DNA of 64,000 bases from Spiroplasma eriocheiris (GCF_001029265.1 NZ_CP011856.1:248001-312000); one strand, 5' to 3'; shown: positions 9,991 through 21,101, counted from the stretch's first letter. The notes: generated from the letters alone by a model not told the origin. Made by a program: numbers and translations.

Positions 9991-11640
9991 ATGATGTTAA
10001 ATACTGATGGTTATAGTATCAGTGGGGGAACGGAGTTTATGTTATTCCTTAATTCATTTTTTGGTGAAGCTGCGTTACTAGTTGGATTAATTTGTTTAAT
10101 TGGACAATTAATTCAGCGCAAAAGTTTTTCTGATGTTGTAGTTGGTACTTTTAAATGTATTATTGGTTTTTTTATTTTAGAGATTGGTTCATCCGCTTTA
10201 AAAACAACTTTAGGAGATTTTACCCCAGTTTTTAAAAACTTAGTAACCGGTCCTGATGGTAGTTCAATTACTGCGCAGTTCGCATCCAATGAAGCAATTT
10301 TTGCCACAATTGGGGGAATTATTCCATCAATTATGACAGTGGCAACGGGTATTATGGTTATCGCAATTTTATTAAACATTGCCATGGCAGCATTAACAAG
10401 ATTCCGCTATGTTTATTTAACGGGACATGTTTTATATTATATGTCAATTGCGTTTGCCGCTGCTATTTTAGTTGGTATCAGTGGCGCTTTAAAAGCTGAA
10501 GACTATGTAATTATTATCATTGGGGGAGCAACCTTTTTATCATTTTATGCAATGATGTCAAGTGCAGCTAACCAAAGATTTTTACGTTATATTTTAGGGC
10601 GTGATAGTATTGCAGTCGCTCATACCGGATCATTGAGTTTCACAATGGCTGGTTATATTGGACTAGGATTTAACAAACTTGCCAAAGGCAAAGTTAAATC
10701 AACAGAAAATATGAATGTTCCAAAAACAGCTGGATTTTTAAAAGAAGGAATGATTACTACGGCATTATCAATGTTAATCTTTTATATTTTAATTTTTTGT
10801 ATTGCTTATGGAGTCCGTGGAATTAATGCATTTATTGGAACTTCAGCAGGGCCATCTTCGCTAAATGCTTATGCGAAAGACCCGACAATGTCATGGTTTG
10901 CGTTAGCATTAATTGATGGTTTTAAATTTGCGGCGGGTACCCAAATTTTGGTTTTTGGGGTAAAAATGTTTGTTGGACAATTAGTACCCGCCTTTAAAGG
11001 CTTTGCAGAGAAAGTTGTTAAGCGAGGACGAGCTGGAGTTGATGTGGCTTTAACATGGGTTACGGCCCCAAATGCCACTGTAATTGGATTTATTACATCA
11101 TTTGCCGGGGGAATTGTTGGTTTTGCATTAACATTTGTAATTGCAAAATTTGCCCCCCAAGTTACTTTGTTAGGAACTGACAATATGTATCATGCTGTTT
11201 CGGCAATTCCAGTTGTTTTGCCAGGAATTGTTGGCCATTTCTTTATTGGCGCTGGAGCAGGAGTATATGGAAATTCTCGGGGGGGAATTTGAGGAGCACT
11301 TGTTGCCCCATTTTTATCAGGAGTTATTATTACTTTCATTCCGTGTGCTTTCTATGCCGCTAATATGTATGCGGGACCAGATTATACCATTCGAATTGGG
11401 GCGGGGTGATCAGACACTGATTTTATTTGAGCATTAATTCCGGGAGCATTTGCTTTAATTAATAAATGAGTGGTATTAATTGTAGGAATTGCATTAGTGA
11501 TCGGGACTGTTGCTGGTGATAATATTCGCACTTTAATTCAAAAGAAAAAAGGAACTTATCGACCAGCGGGTGCTTACACGGAAGAAGAAATGTTAGCAAA
11601 ATTTAATATCAAACCAAAAGAATTTAAAATTGAAGTTTAA
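9991..11640 (+). CDS. PTS IIC permease, ascorbate (UlaA/SgaT) family
   Basis: The 549-residue polytopic membrane protein has about 10-11 hydrophobic segments. Family-typical stretches are LGRDSIAVAHTGS, VALTWVTAPNATVIGF and VLPGIVGHFFIGAGAGVYGN. UlaA members move L-ascorbate or related sugar acids with phosphorylation by separate IIA and IIB proteins. No IIA or IIB gene is present near it. The gene leads a putative operon of hexuronate genes and follows a predicted operator, so a uronate or uronate-containing sugar is the likely substrate (inference). UGA codes for Trp at 11290, 11407 and elsewhere. Two tandem ATG codons are possible starts. Confidence 0.85.
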
Positions 11641-11657
11641 AAATAGGGAGTTTTGTT

Positions 11658-12062
11658 ATGAACTGATGGTATGTCTTAATTATTGTAGTTGGGTTATTAT
11701 TAATTTTTGTTTTTATCTGACAGGGAATGATTGGCGCAAAAAGTATGAAAATATGAACCGTTGATAAAATGCAAAAACTAATTAGGTTAGAAATTCGGCA
11801 AAATTTAATTGATGAATTCGATTTAAATTTACGAAATGCCAAAATAGTTTTTACTAATTATGTTGAAAAGCGAAATTATTGAAGTGTAATTGAAAAGTAT
11901 TTGGTAGAAATTCATTGTACTTCTGAAATTGATAATCGCGATATTATTGCTAAATATGCTGTTCGTTATCATACCAAAATTGTTTCACGAGGAATGTTAG
12001 AGAAAAGAATGATGTCATTAAAACTATTAAGTTACAGTGCACAAAATATTACCAAAAGGTAA
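11658..12062 (+). CDS. Membrane-anchored protein of unknown function next to PTS IIC
   Basis: The 134-residue product begins with one strong transmembrane segment (residues 3-22) and then a charged mainly helical domain with many Lys, Arg, Asn and Glu. I recognise no family. It starts 18 bases after the permease stop, after TAGGGAG, and ends three bases before the next gene. UGA-Trp codons occur at codons 3, 21, 32 and 75. Its place suggests a role linked to the permease or uronate uptake, but nothing in the sequence proves it. It shows no similarity to PTS IIA or IIB that I can see. Confidence 0.65.
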
Positions 12063-12065
12063 CTA

Positions 12066-12988
12066 ATGAGCTATCAGTGAATTATTTTAATTTTATTAAT
12101 TGTTCTTAGTATTGTAATAGTTTTTTGAACATATTTTAATCATAAAAATAACCAACGACTAAAAAATGTTGCCAATGAATTTACTAAAAATATTTTAGCA
12201 ATGCTTGTCATTGAAAAAAATGAATTTTAATTCCCGGAAATTTAACTAATGATCTTGTGCGAGTTAAAAATAAAGTTAAGGCACCTGAAGAGTTAGCTAA
12301 AGTAATTTCGACTGCACTAAAAATTTGTTTTGTTAATTTTATTTGAATCTTTTTAGAAAAAATTGTTGAAAAATATACAAGTCAACAAGAAGCGAAACGT
12401 AATCTTCTCTTTCGAGATGTTAACTATGGTAGTGAAAAGAAAAATGATAGTTGTTTTAAAAATAGTATCGCCAATTTAGTTACTAATTGAGAATTAGAAT
12501 TCTATCAATTAAATGATGATACTTTAGAACTTATTAGTCTTGCACAATATTTTCAGCAATTAAATCAAATTAAAAAACAGGTTTTTATAAAATTTAATAT
12601 TAATTTTATGAATAAAAAATATTCATTTGTAACCTGACCGGTTGGTAACCACGATTTTGAACTACAAGATATTTATAATATCTTAAAAATAAATAAGATT
12701 GAATTTGTTAATTCTCAAATGTTATTAGAAAATTACTATTATCATGTTTTTAAAAATCATTCGATTACTAGTTTAGAAAATCTTGAAACAACATATCATC
12801 TTTATTCAACTAACTTAGTAACCAAAATTAGTTTGTTGGAACAAAATAAAAAATTAACTAATACTGAAAAAGGCAACCAAATGATTTTAACTCTAAATTT
12901 AATTCAGTTGGAAGTTGCTTACCAAGCTCTTAAACAAAAAATGTTATTAGAGTTTGAGTTTGATAGTAATGTGGCAAAGGAGGGATAA
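12066..12988 (+). pseudogene. Membrane-anchored protein of unknown function, -1 frameshift at A7
   Basis: The first frame runs 12066-12230 (one transmembrane segment, residues about 4-22) and stops at TAA. The frame one base back is open from there to TAA 12986-12988 without interruption. One extra A in the run 12214-12220 would join them into a 307-residue protein. The run is in the context A AAA AAT in the zero frame, a canonical slippery heptamer, so recoding or transcriptional slippage is an alternative to gene loss or a sequencing error. The second part is hydrophilic and helix-rich, with no family I recognise. It lies between the other small membrane gene and a lipoprotein. Confidence 0.65.
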
Positions 12989-12989
12989 A

Positions 12990-13613
12990 GTGAAAAAAAT
13001 ATTATCATTATTAACCAGTATGGCAATTTTAGGAAATGCCACGACAGTTGTGGTTGCTTGTGATAAAGAATTATTAGAAGCAACTAATTTAACAACATGG
13101 TCAAGTCAAAAAGTTGATAACTCTATTAACTTACAACAAGAATTATCAACAGTAGCTAATAAAAGTTTAACAACCGCTTATTCTTTTATTGGCCAAAAAG
13201 ATCCAGATAAAGCAACTAATCTTAAATATCAAGATATTTTAGTAGCAACGACGGCAAAAAATAGTTTTACTAATTTAGTGGCTAATATTATTGCTAATAA
13301 ACTTGGCAAGGATGTTGGCGATACTAAAAACTGATTTACAGAAAATAGTATTGATGAATCAATCAATACTAGTGGAGGAATTAAAATTTCAAATATTTTA
13401 GCTTATTTTAATTATCAATTAAGTATTGAAGGTAAGTTAGTTGATCCGAAAAGTCCAACTGTAATTCAAAAAAATAATAAAATTCACCTTGTAATTACTT
13501 TTGATCCATTTGGAAATTTTAGTAATAGTAATAGCAATGTGGTAATTGTAAATAAAAATACTGATAAGTTTACCGGAACAGCAACTTTTGATGTTGTTGC
13601 TGACTGGTTATAG
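12990..13613 (+). CDS. Small lipoprotein
   Basis: The 207-residue product has a signal peptide with lipobox VVVAC (Cys about residue 24) and an Asn/Ser/Thr-rich mature part. Start GTG at 12990 is chosen because AGGAGGG lies six bases upstream and it gives a standard KK-hydrophobic-Cys leader. An upstream in-frame codon would add unlikely residues. It would sit on the outer face of the membrane. Position in the uronate operon suggests a binding or surface role in sugar capture, but I recognise no domain. Confidence 0.75.
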
Positions 13614-13628
13614 AAAGAAGGAATTAAA

Positions 13629-14246
13629 ATGGCTGTAGCAATTAATCCTAATTTAGAAGGAAAAGTAGTAGTGATTACTGGTGCTGGTGGAAATAACCCG
13701 CGGGGAACAACTTCAAAAGAAGTCTACGAAGTTGGAGATGAAATTAACAAAGAAATTCAAAGTTTCTTTGATATGGAAGTTGAAGGATTTAAATTTGTTT
13801 TTGATTTAAACTTCATTGGGAAATTTAATACAATTAAAGTTTTTATTAAACATATGTTAAATAAAGAAGCAACAATTATTAATACCTCTTCAATGGCATC
13901 TTTTGCCCCAATGACAAAAGTACCAGCTTATGCAGCAGCTTATGCCGCTGTCAATAATTTTACAAAATGATTGGCAGTTCACTTTGCACCAAGTAATGTC
14001 CGTATTAATGCCATTGCGCCCGGTTTTTTCTTGACCGCTCAAAATAAATCTTTATTACAAACCAATGATGGTCAATGAACACCGCGCACTAAAAAAATTT
14101 TAGCTGCTACCCCGATGAACCGTTTAGGTGAACCGAAAGAATTATTAGGAACAATTTTATGATTAATGGATCATGAAGCATCTGGGTTTGTTACTGGTGT
14201 AGTAGTCCCTATTGATGGGGGCTTCCAAGCATACTCAGGAGTTTAA
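13629..14246 (+). pseudogene. UxuB-like fructuronate reductase (SDR), internal deletion and lost catalytic Lys
   Basis: The frame is intact and encodes 205 residues, against about 275-280 for SDR-type D-mannonate oxidoreductases. The C-terminal two thirds match that family (NNPRGTT, INTSSMASFAPMTK, RINAIAPGFFLT, VVVPIDGGFQAYSG). The N-terminal GKVVVITG strand is joined directly to GAGGNNP, which in intact proteins lies about 70 residues later at the end of the cofactor half. The Rossmann turn and helices are therefore missing. The catalytic YxxxK is Y101-AAA-Y105, so Lys is replaced by Tyr. The enzyme would normally reduce fructuronate to mannonate; this copy should be inactive. It could still be expressed as a remnant. 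Confidence 0.75.
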
Positions 14247-15076
14247 ATGAAAACTTATTATGCTATTGGAATTAAAGAATATTCCCAGATGAATAGTCAA
14301 GAACTACGAGAAAATTTTTTAATTAGTAATTTATTTATTAATGATGAATTTAATATTTATTATACGCATTATGATCGCAATGTAATAATTGGTTGTAAAC
14401 CAGTTAGTAAAGAAATTGTGATTAGTGATGGAAAAGTATTTAACCAACCTTATTTTCTTTCGCGCAGAGAAATGGGGATAATTAATCTTGGTGGAACCGG
14501 ACGGATTGAAGTAGATGGTCAAAAGTTTGAGTTAGCTAAAACCAATGCGTTATATATTCCGATGGGAGCAAAACAAATTAGTTTTAGTTCAATTACTCAA
14601 AATGATCCAGCATTATTTTATATCAATTGTGCTCCGGCACATCAAGGCTATCAAATAAAAAAATAACTAAACAAGATATTAAACAAAAATTTGTTGGTAA
14701 TCCCCAACAGGGTAACACAAGAATTATTAACCAGTTAATTCATCCAGATTATGTTCAAACTAATCAAGTATGTATGGGAATAACTGAATTAATTGAAAAT
14801 GGTAATTGAAATACAATGCCTTGCCATACCCATGAACGAAGAATGGAAGCATACCTATATTTTGATTTACCAGTTACTGACATTGTTGTTCACTTAATGG
14901 GTCAATCCCAAGAAACACGATCGCTAATTGTTAAAAATAATGAAGTCGTTTTATCACCACCGTGATCAATTCATTGTGGTGTTGGTACTACTAGTTATTC
15001 GTTTGTGTGAGGAATGGCGGGTGAAGATTTTAATTGAGATGATATGCAAATAGTTAAACCAACAGATTTATTATAA
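14247..15076 (+). pseudogene. kduI: 5-keto-4-deoxyuronate isomerase (KduI), -1 frameshift at A7
   Basis: The two frames together encode 276 residues, the normal KduI length. KduI isomerises 5-keto-4-deoxyuronate to 2,5-diketo-3-deoxygluconate and can act on hexuronates in some bacteria. Frame one (14247-14666) covers the N-terminal cupin half (REMGIINLGGTGRIEVDG) and ends in TAA 14664. The frame one base back continues with the second cupin half to 15076, including [14 protein letters not shown] with the metal-binding His and Glu, and the terminal IHCGVGTTSYSFVWGM region. The junction is A7 at 14657-14663 in the context A AAA AAA, highly slippery. Without frame change the metal site is lost. 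Confidence 0.8.
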
Positions 15077-15097
15077 GAAGAACAAGAGGTGTTATTT

Positions 15098-16492
15098 ATG
15101 AAAGAATTTTGTGGTGAAGATTTTTTATTAGAAAATCCAACAGCAAAAAAATTATATGATTGAGCAAGTAAAATGCCAATTTTAGATTATCATAATCATT
15201 TAGTTGCCAAAGAATTAGCTGATAATATTGGTTTTCGTAATTTAACGGAATTATGATTAAAAGGGGACCATTATAAATGACGACAAATGCGAACATGTGG
15301 AATTCAAGAAAAATATATTACTGGTGATGCTGATGATTATGATAAGTATTTAAAATGAGTTGAATGTTGTGAAATGCTAATTGGTAATCCCTTGACTCAA
15401 TGATGTCAATTAGAATTAAGAATTTACTTGGGAATTACCAAACCATTAATATTAAAAAATGCAAAAGCAATTTGAGATGAAGCTCAAACAAAATTAGCAA
15501 CGATGACTTGCCGAACATTTCTAGAAAAATCTAATGTTTATGCAATCTGTACAACCGATGATCCCATTGATAATCTAGAATATCACCAAGAATTAAAAAC
15601 CTCATGACCAGCAGTCAAAGTAATTGGTAATTTCCGTCCGGATAAAGTGATGAAAATTAATGCCGATGGTTTTGGCGATTATATTGCAAAACTAAGTAAT
15701 GTTAGTGGAACTGATATTAAAGATTATGATTCATTGATGATTGCTTTAGAGAAAAGAATTAATTTTTATGACCAAATGGGTGGCAAATCAGCCGACCATG
15801 GTTTAAACGAATTTCAATTTATTCCAACTACAATTGCTGAAGCAAACACAATTGTTAAAAAACGTTTAAGTGGTCAAAAACTAACTGAAGAAGAATTCTT
15901 TAAATTTATTTCAGCATTATTATTAGATCTATCTAGAATTTATAAAAAATATGACTGGGCAATGTTGTGACATATTAATTGTTTACGCGACAATAATCCA
16001 GAATTATTTAAAAAATTAGGTAGTGATATTGGTACTGATAGTACCGCCGAAGGATTTTTAGCAAAACCATTGAATCAAATGTTAGGAATTTTAAAAGCCG
16101 AAGGTAACTTGGGAAAATTAAGTATTTTTTCATTAAATCCTAATAATTGAGATGCGATTGCTACTTTAGCAGGAAATTTTCAAAATAATGATGATGGAAT
16201 TAAAGGAATGATTCAGTTAGGAACCGCTTGGTGATTTGCGGATACTTATACTGGTAATATTATGCAAATTGAAAAATTTGCGGAGTTATCAACCTTAGGA
16301 GTTAACATTGGAATGCTAACTGATTCTCGTGCTTACTCATCATTTGCTCGTCATGATTATTATCGAAGAATTTTATGTAATCTGGTTGGAGAGTGAGTGG
16401 AAAGAGGAATGTGTGTCAATGATGATACTATCTTAAAAAGATTAATTGAAGGGATCTGTTTTAACAATGCCAAAGAATATTTTGGATACTAA
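15098..16492 (+). CDS. uxaC: Uronate isomerase (glucuronate isomerase)
   Basis: The 464-residue amidohydrolase-fold enzyme would convert D-glucuronate to D-fructuronate (or galacturonate to tagaturonate). Close family matches are the metal motif DYHNHL near residue 28-33, WLKGDHYKWRQMRT, CTTDDPIDNLEYH, NFRPDK, the Trp-rich GTAWWFAD and the C-terminal MLTDSRAYSSFARHDYYRR. The length matches E. coli UxaC (470). Start ATG 15098 follows AAGAGGTG. Many UGA-Trp codons are used, several at positions where the family has Trp. No disruption is seen. The gene overlaps the start of kduD. Confidence 0.95.
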
Positions 16493-17267
16493 TATAAGTG
16501 ATTTTTTAATCAAAAAATTTAGTTTAGTTAATAAGGTTGCTCTTGTAACTGGGGGTAATACCGGAATTGGCTATGAGATTGCGTTAGCCTTAGCCAAGGC
16601 AGGAGCTGATTTATATATTTTTTGTTATGACAACACGAATACTGCACAAATGGAAAAGGAAGTAGTAAAATTAGGAAGAAAAATAGTTTTTGAATATGGT
16701 GATTTAACTAATTCAAAAACCTTAGTTCAAATTGTTCCGCATGTTTTGCAAAATTTTCAACACTTAGATATTGTTGTGAATAATGCGGGAGCTATTTCCC
16801 GAACACCAATTTTATCAGGTACTGATGAAGAATGACAGCATGTACTTGCGATTAATTTAACTGCGGTTTATCAGTTATCACGCGAAGCTGCGCAGGTTAT
16901 GGTTAACCAGCAGTCTGGTAAAATCATTAACATTGCTTCGATGTTATCTTATCAAGGAGGGAAATTTGTTCCTTCATATACAGCTTCTAAACATGGGGTT
17001 GCTGGTTTGACCAAAGCTTTTTGTAACGAACTAGCTAGTTACAATATTCAAGTAAATGCTATTGCTCCAGGTTATATTGAAACCGCAAATACCGCTCCAA
17101 TTCGTCAGGATCCTGTTCGCAGTGCCGAAATTTTAAACCGGATTCCTAGTGGTCGGTGAGGACAACCCCAGGATTTAGGACTAACTGCTGTTTTCTTAGC
17201 TTCACCTGCTAGTGATTATCTAAATGGTAGTTTAATTTCCGTGGATGGGGGATGACTAGCCCGCTAA
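16467..17267 (+). CDS. kduD: 2-dehydro-3-deoxy-D-gluconate 5-dehydrogenase (KduD, SDR family)
   Basis: The 266-residue short-chain dehydrogenase would reduce 2,5-diketo-3-deoxygluconate to KDG. The cofactor motif VTGGNTGIG, NNAG, catalytic Ser in NIASMLSYQGG and YTASK are all intact. KduD-specific stretches are RSAEILNRIPSGRWG and the final SVDGGWLAR. The start ATG 16467 lies inside the end of uxaC (26-base overlap) after AAGGGATC; the N-terminus is a little longer than in E. coli KduD, so a later start cannot be excluded. As the only intact SDR here, it might also have to replace the broken UxuB-like enzyme, which is speculation. Confidence 0.9.
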
Positions 17268-17298
17268 TAAATTAAAAAATAGAAAGAGGAAGAGAAAT

Positions 17299-18360
17299 AT
17301 GAAATTATCGTTTCGTTGATATGGTCCTGATAAGGACCCCATATCGTTAGAATATATTAGCCAAATACCAAATGTAGCATCGATTGTTACACAATGTTAT
17401 AAATTCAAACCAGGAGTAGCATGAGAAAGTGATGAAATTATTCGGATTAAAAAATTAATTAATGATCATCATTTAAACTGAGAAGTTGTTGAGTCAATTC
17501 CTGTTCATGAAGACATTAAATTGGGACTACCAACTCGTGATGAGTATATTAAAAATTATTGTACAACAATTGAAAGATTAGCAAAAGAAGGAATAAAGGT
17601 TATTTGTTATAATTTTATGCCGGCTTTTGACTGGGTGCGCACTGATTTATATAAAAAAATGCGGGATGGTTCATTATGCGAAGCATATGATCAGAATGTA
17701 ATTGACCAGTTAGATGCTACTAGTGCTATTAAGAAATTTAAAGAATTGCCAGCCTGAACTTTAAGTTTTCCAGATGAACAAACAGCAGAAATTATTGGTG
17801 CATATCAAAAAATGAGTGATGAAGAATTATGAGATAACATTGCTTATTTTATTAACAAAGTAATTCCGGTTTGTGACCAGGTAGGGGTTAAAATGGCAAT
17901 TCATCCAGATGATCCCGCGTGACCAATCTTTGGGATTCCACGGTTAATTATTAACGAAGAAAATTTGGCAAGATTTTTAGCAATTAATCCTTCACCAAAT
18001 CATGGTTTAACTTTATGTGTTGGTTCCTTATCAACTAATTTAAAAAATAATATGGAGCAAATTGTACGCCGTTTTGTTGATCGCATTCATTTTACTCATA
18101 TTCGTAATATTCGCTATGATACTCCGCATTCATTTTATGAAATTGCCCATGGTGATCATGATGGAGTTTTAGATTTATCAGCCATTGTAAAAGCCTATGC
18201 TGATAATGACTATCAAGGTTATGCACGTCCAGACCATGGCCGTTTAATTTGAGGTGAAGAAAAACAACCTCATACTCCTGGATATGGATTATATGATCGG
18301 GCTTTAGGGTTATCTTATATTAACGGGTTATGAGATGCTTATCAAAAAACTAAAAAATAA
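17299..18360 (+). CDS. uxuA: Mannonate dehydratase
   Basis: The 353-residue enzyme would dehydrate D-mannonate to 2-keto-3-deoxygluconate. Family hallmarks are MKLSFRWYGPDKDPISL at the N-terminus, YNFMPAFDWVRTDL, the metal-site stretches MAIHPDDPAWPIFGIPR and LCVGSLSTN, FTHIRNIR, and the C-terminal RPDHGRLIWGE and GYGLYDRALG. The length matches the Gram-positive type. The start follows AGAGGAAGAG. It is the last gene of the rightward uronate operon, about 30 bases after kduD, and is followed by a terminator. It feeds KDG to KdgK and KdgA encoded leftward. Confidence 0.95.
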
Positions 18361-18370
18361 ATTATTTTTA

Positions 18371-18402
18371 ACATAAATATTATAAGTATTTATGTTTTTT
18401 TA
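18371..18402 (+). terminator. Terminator of the rightward uronate operon
   Basis: ACATAAATA (18371-18379) pairs with TATTTATGT (18387-18395), followed by a T run. The remaining gap up to purA at 18492 is AT-rich with no further feature I can support. Confidence 0.65.
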
Positions 18403-18491
18403 TTAATTACTTTAAAATTCTACATATTTATCTTATTTTATATTATTATTACCTTGTAAATAAAAAATCTAAAATTTAAGGAGAGAATAAA

Positions 18492-19793
18492 ATGCAAGAA
18501 GATAAAATAAGAACTTTGGCTGTGGTTGGTAGTCAATGAGGTGATGAAGGAAAAGGCAAAATTACCGATTATTTTGCCCAATCAGCAGATTACGTGGTGC
18601 GATGAGCTGGTGGGGATAATGCTGGCCATACAATTGTTATTGATGGGAAAAAATATAAATTAAGTATTGTTCCCTCAGGAGTTTTTAATGCAAACTCAAT
18701 GAATGTCATTGCAAATGGCTGTGTTGTTAACTTGCGTAAGTTAGTTAGTGAGATTAATTATTTAGCGGAAAATGGTTATGACTGTAAAAACCTTCGCATT
18801 AGTAACCGTGCGCATTTAATATTACCGTATCATCTGAAAATTGATGAATTACAAGAAGAATATCGTCAAGATGATTTAATTGGAACTACTAAAAAAGGAG
18901 TGGGACCATGTTATCAAGATAAAGCTGAACGAATTGGAATTCGGGTAGGTGATTTATTTGAACCAGAAAACTTTAAGAAAAGATTGACAGCTAATTTAAA
19001 ATTTAAAAATGAATTATTAACTAAAATCTTTAATGCTGAACCATTTACTGTGCAAGAAATTTATGATGAATATTTGGAATTATTTAACCAAATTAAAGAT
19101 TTAGTAACTGATACTTCGTTAGTAATTGATAATGCCATCAAAGTTGGGAAGAAGGTCCTATTTGAAGGCGCCCAAGGAGTTATGTTAGATTTAGACCATG
19201 GTACTTATCCATTTGTAACTTCTTCTAATCCTTCGGCAGCTTCAATTCCAACTGGGTGTGGAATTGCGCCTCGTTATATTAGCAATGTGATTGGAATTGT
19301 GAAAGCATATAATACCAGAGTCGGAACGGGACCATTTCCTTCGGAAATTACTGGTGAAGTTGCCGATTATATTCGAGAAACTGGGCATGAATATGGAACA
19401 GTATCAGGAAGAGCTCGGCGCATTGGGTGATTTGATGCGGTATTAATGAAACATTCATTACGAGTTAGTGGTTATACAAGTATGGCCATTATGTTATTAG
19501 ATGTTTTAACTAGTCTTGATAAAATTAAAATTTGTACAAAGTATCGTTACCAAGACCAAGAAATTGATTATGTCCCAAGTACAATTGCCGAATATAATCA
19601 ATGCCAGCCAATTTTTATGGAAGTTGATGGTTGGACAGAAGATATTAGTCAAGTTAAAACTTATGAAGAATTACCAACTAATGCAAAAAAATATTTAGCT
19701 AAATTATCAGAAATAGTTGGGGTTCCTATTAGTTTATTTTCGGTTGGTCCTGATCGTGCTCAAACAATTTTAATTGATAAGGAGATATTTTAA
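18492..19793 (+). CDS. purA: Adenylosuccinate synthetase
   Basis: The 433-residue enzyme joins IMP and aspartate with GTP to form adenylosuccinate. The P-loop VVGSQWGDEGKGK is at residues 11-23. GTTKKGVGPCYQDKAERIG, FEGAQGVMLDLDHGTYPFVTSSN and RVGTGPFPSE are further signatures. The start follows AAGGAGAG. It is followed after five bases by purB, the pair that completes IMP to AMP conversion in organisms that salvage rather than make purines. Confidence 0.96.
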
Positions 19794-19798
19794 TAGTT

Positions 19799-21100
19799 AT
19801 GATTGAAAGATATTTGGTAAAAGAAATTGCTGACATTTGAAGTGATGATAATAAGTATGCGACATGAGGATTAGTAGAGTTATTAACTTGTGAAGGGTGA
19901 AATCAGTTAGGGTTAATTAGTAATCAAGAAATTGCCGCTTTAAAACAAAATTTAAAAGTTGATATTCCCCGCATGCTTGAAATTGAAACAGAAACCAAAC
20001 ATGATGTTGTCGCCTTTACGAGAATGTTATCAGAACATATGGGGCCAGAAAAAAGATGGGTCCATTTAGGGTTAACTTCAACAGATGTTGTTGATACTAG
20101 TCAAAATTATCTAATCAAACAATCCAATTTGATTGTTGATAAGTATTTAAACTTGTTATTAGCAAGTTTAAAAGCAAAAGCATTGCAATATAAAACCCAA
20201 ATAATTATGGGCCGAACACATGGAATGTACGGTGAGCCAACTTCATTAGGGTTAAAATTTTTACTGTGGTATGCGGAGTTAGCACGAAATATTAAACGTT
20301 TTAATTTTGCTAAAGAAAATATTGAAGTAGTGAAGTTAAGCGGTTCGGTTGGTAATTTTGCGCATATTGAACCGGAAGTGGAAACTTATGTTGCTAAAAA
20401 ATTAGGATTAGGGATTGATCCAATTACAACCCAAGTTACTCCTCGTGATCGCCATATTAATTTATTTACTAGTTTTAGTCAGATTGTTAGTTTATTAGAA
20501 AAGATGGCAATTGAGTTTCGTCATTTCCAACGAAGTGAAGTTAACGAAATGGCCGAGGGTTTTAGTGCAAACCAAAAAGGTTCTTCGTCAATGCCCCATA
20601 AGAAAAACCCTATTAGTTCAGAAAATATTTCAGGTTTGGCGCGGTTAGTTCGCAGTAATATGTTAGTTACTTTTGAAAATAATTTATTATGACATGAACG
20701 CGATATTTCGCATAGTAGTAATGAACGAATTATTTTACCAGATACTTATCATTTAGTGGTTTTTTTATTAAAACGAATGATTAATGTCATTGATAATCTA
20801 GTTGTTAATATTGATAATATTAACCAACATTTAACCCAAGCAAATAATATTTTTTATAGCCAAGTAGTATTAACGGAAATTATTAAAAAAACAACATATA
20901 GTCGTGAAGAAATTTATGATTTTGTGCAAAAATGTACTTTAGAAACACAGCAAACAAACCAAGATTTTTTCCAAGTGTTAATTAAAAATAATGTTGAAAA
21001 ATATTTGCCAAAAGCAGAATTAACAAAATTATTTAATTTAAATTATTTTATTCGGAATGTGGATAAGATTTACGATCGGGTGTTACAGAAGGAGTCATAA
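19799..21100 (+). CDS. purB: Adenylosuccinate lyase
   Basis: The 433-residue fumarase-superfamily enzyme splits adenylosuccinate to AMP and fumarate. The family signature [19 protein letters not shown] is at about residues 260-280, and the earlier [13 protein letters not shown] and [12 protein letters not shown] match the other two active-site regions. The start lies directly after purA; its Shine-Dalgarno AAGGAG is inside the end of purA. No anomalies beyond UGA-Trp codons. Confidence 0.96.
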
Positions 21101-21101
21101 A

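Noticed and set aside
16446-16466. TTG start giving kduD seven more residues
   Set aside because: ATG 16467 has AAGGGA upstream and the extra residues have no match to the family N-terminus.
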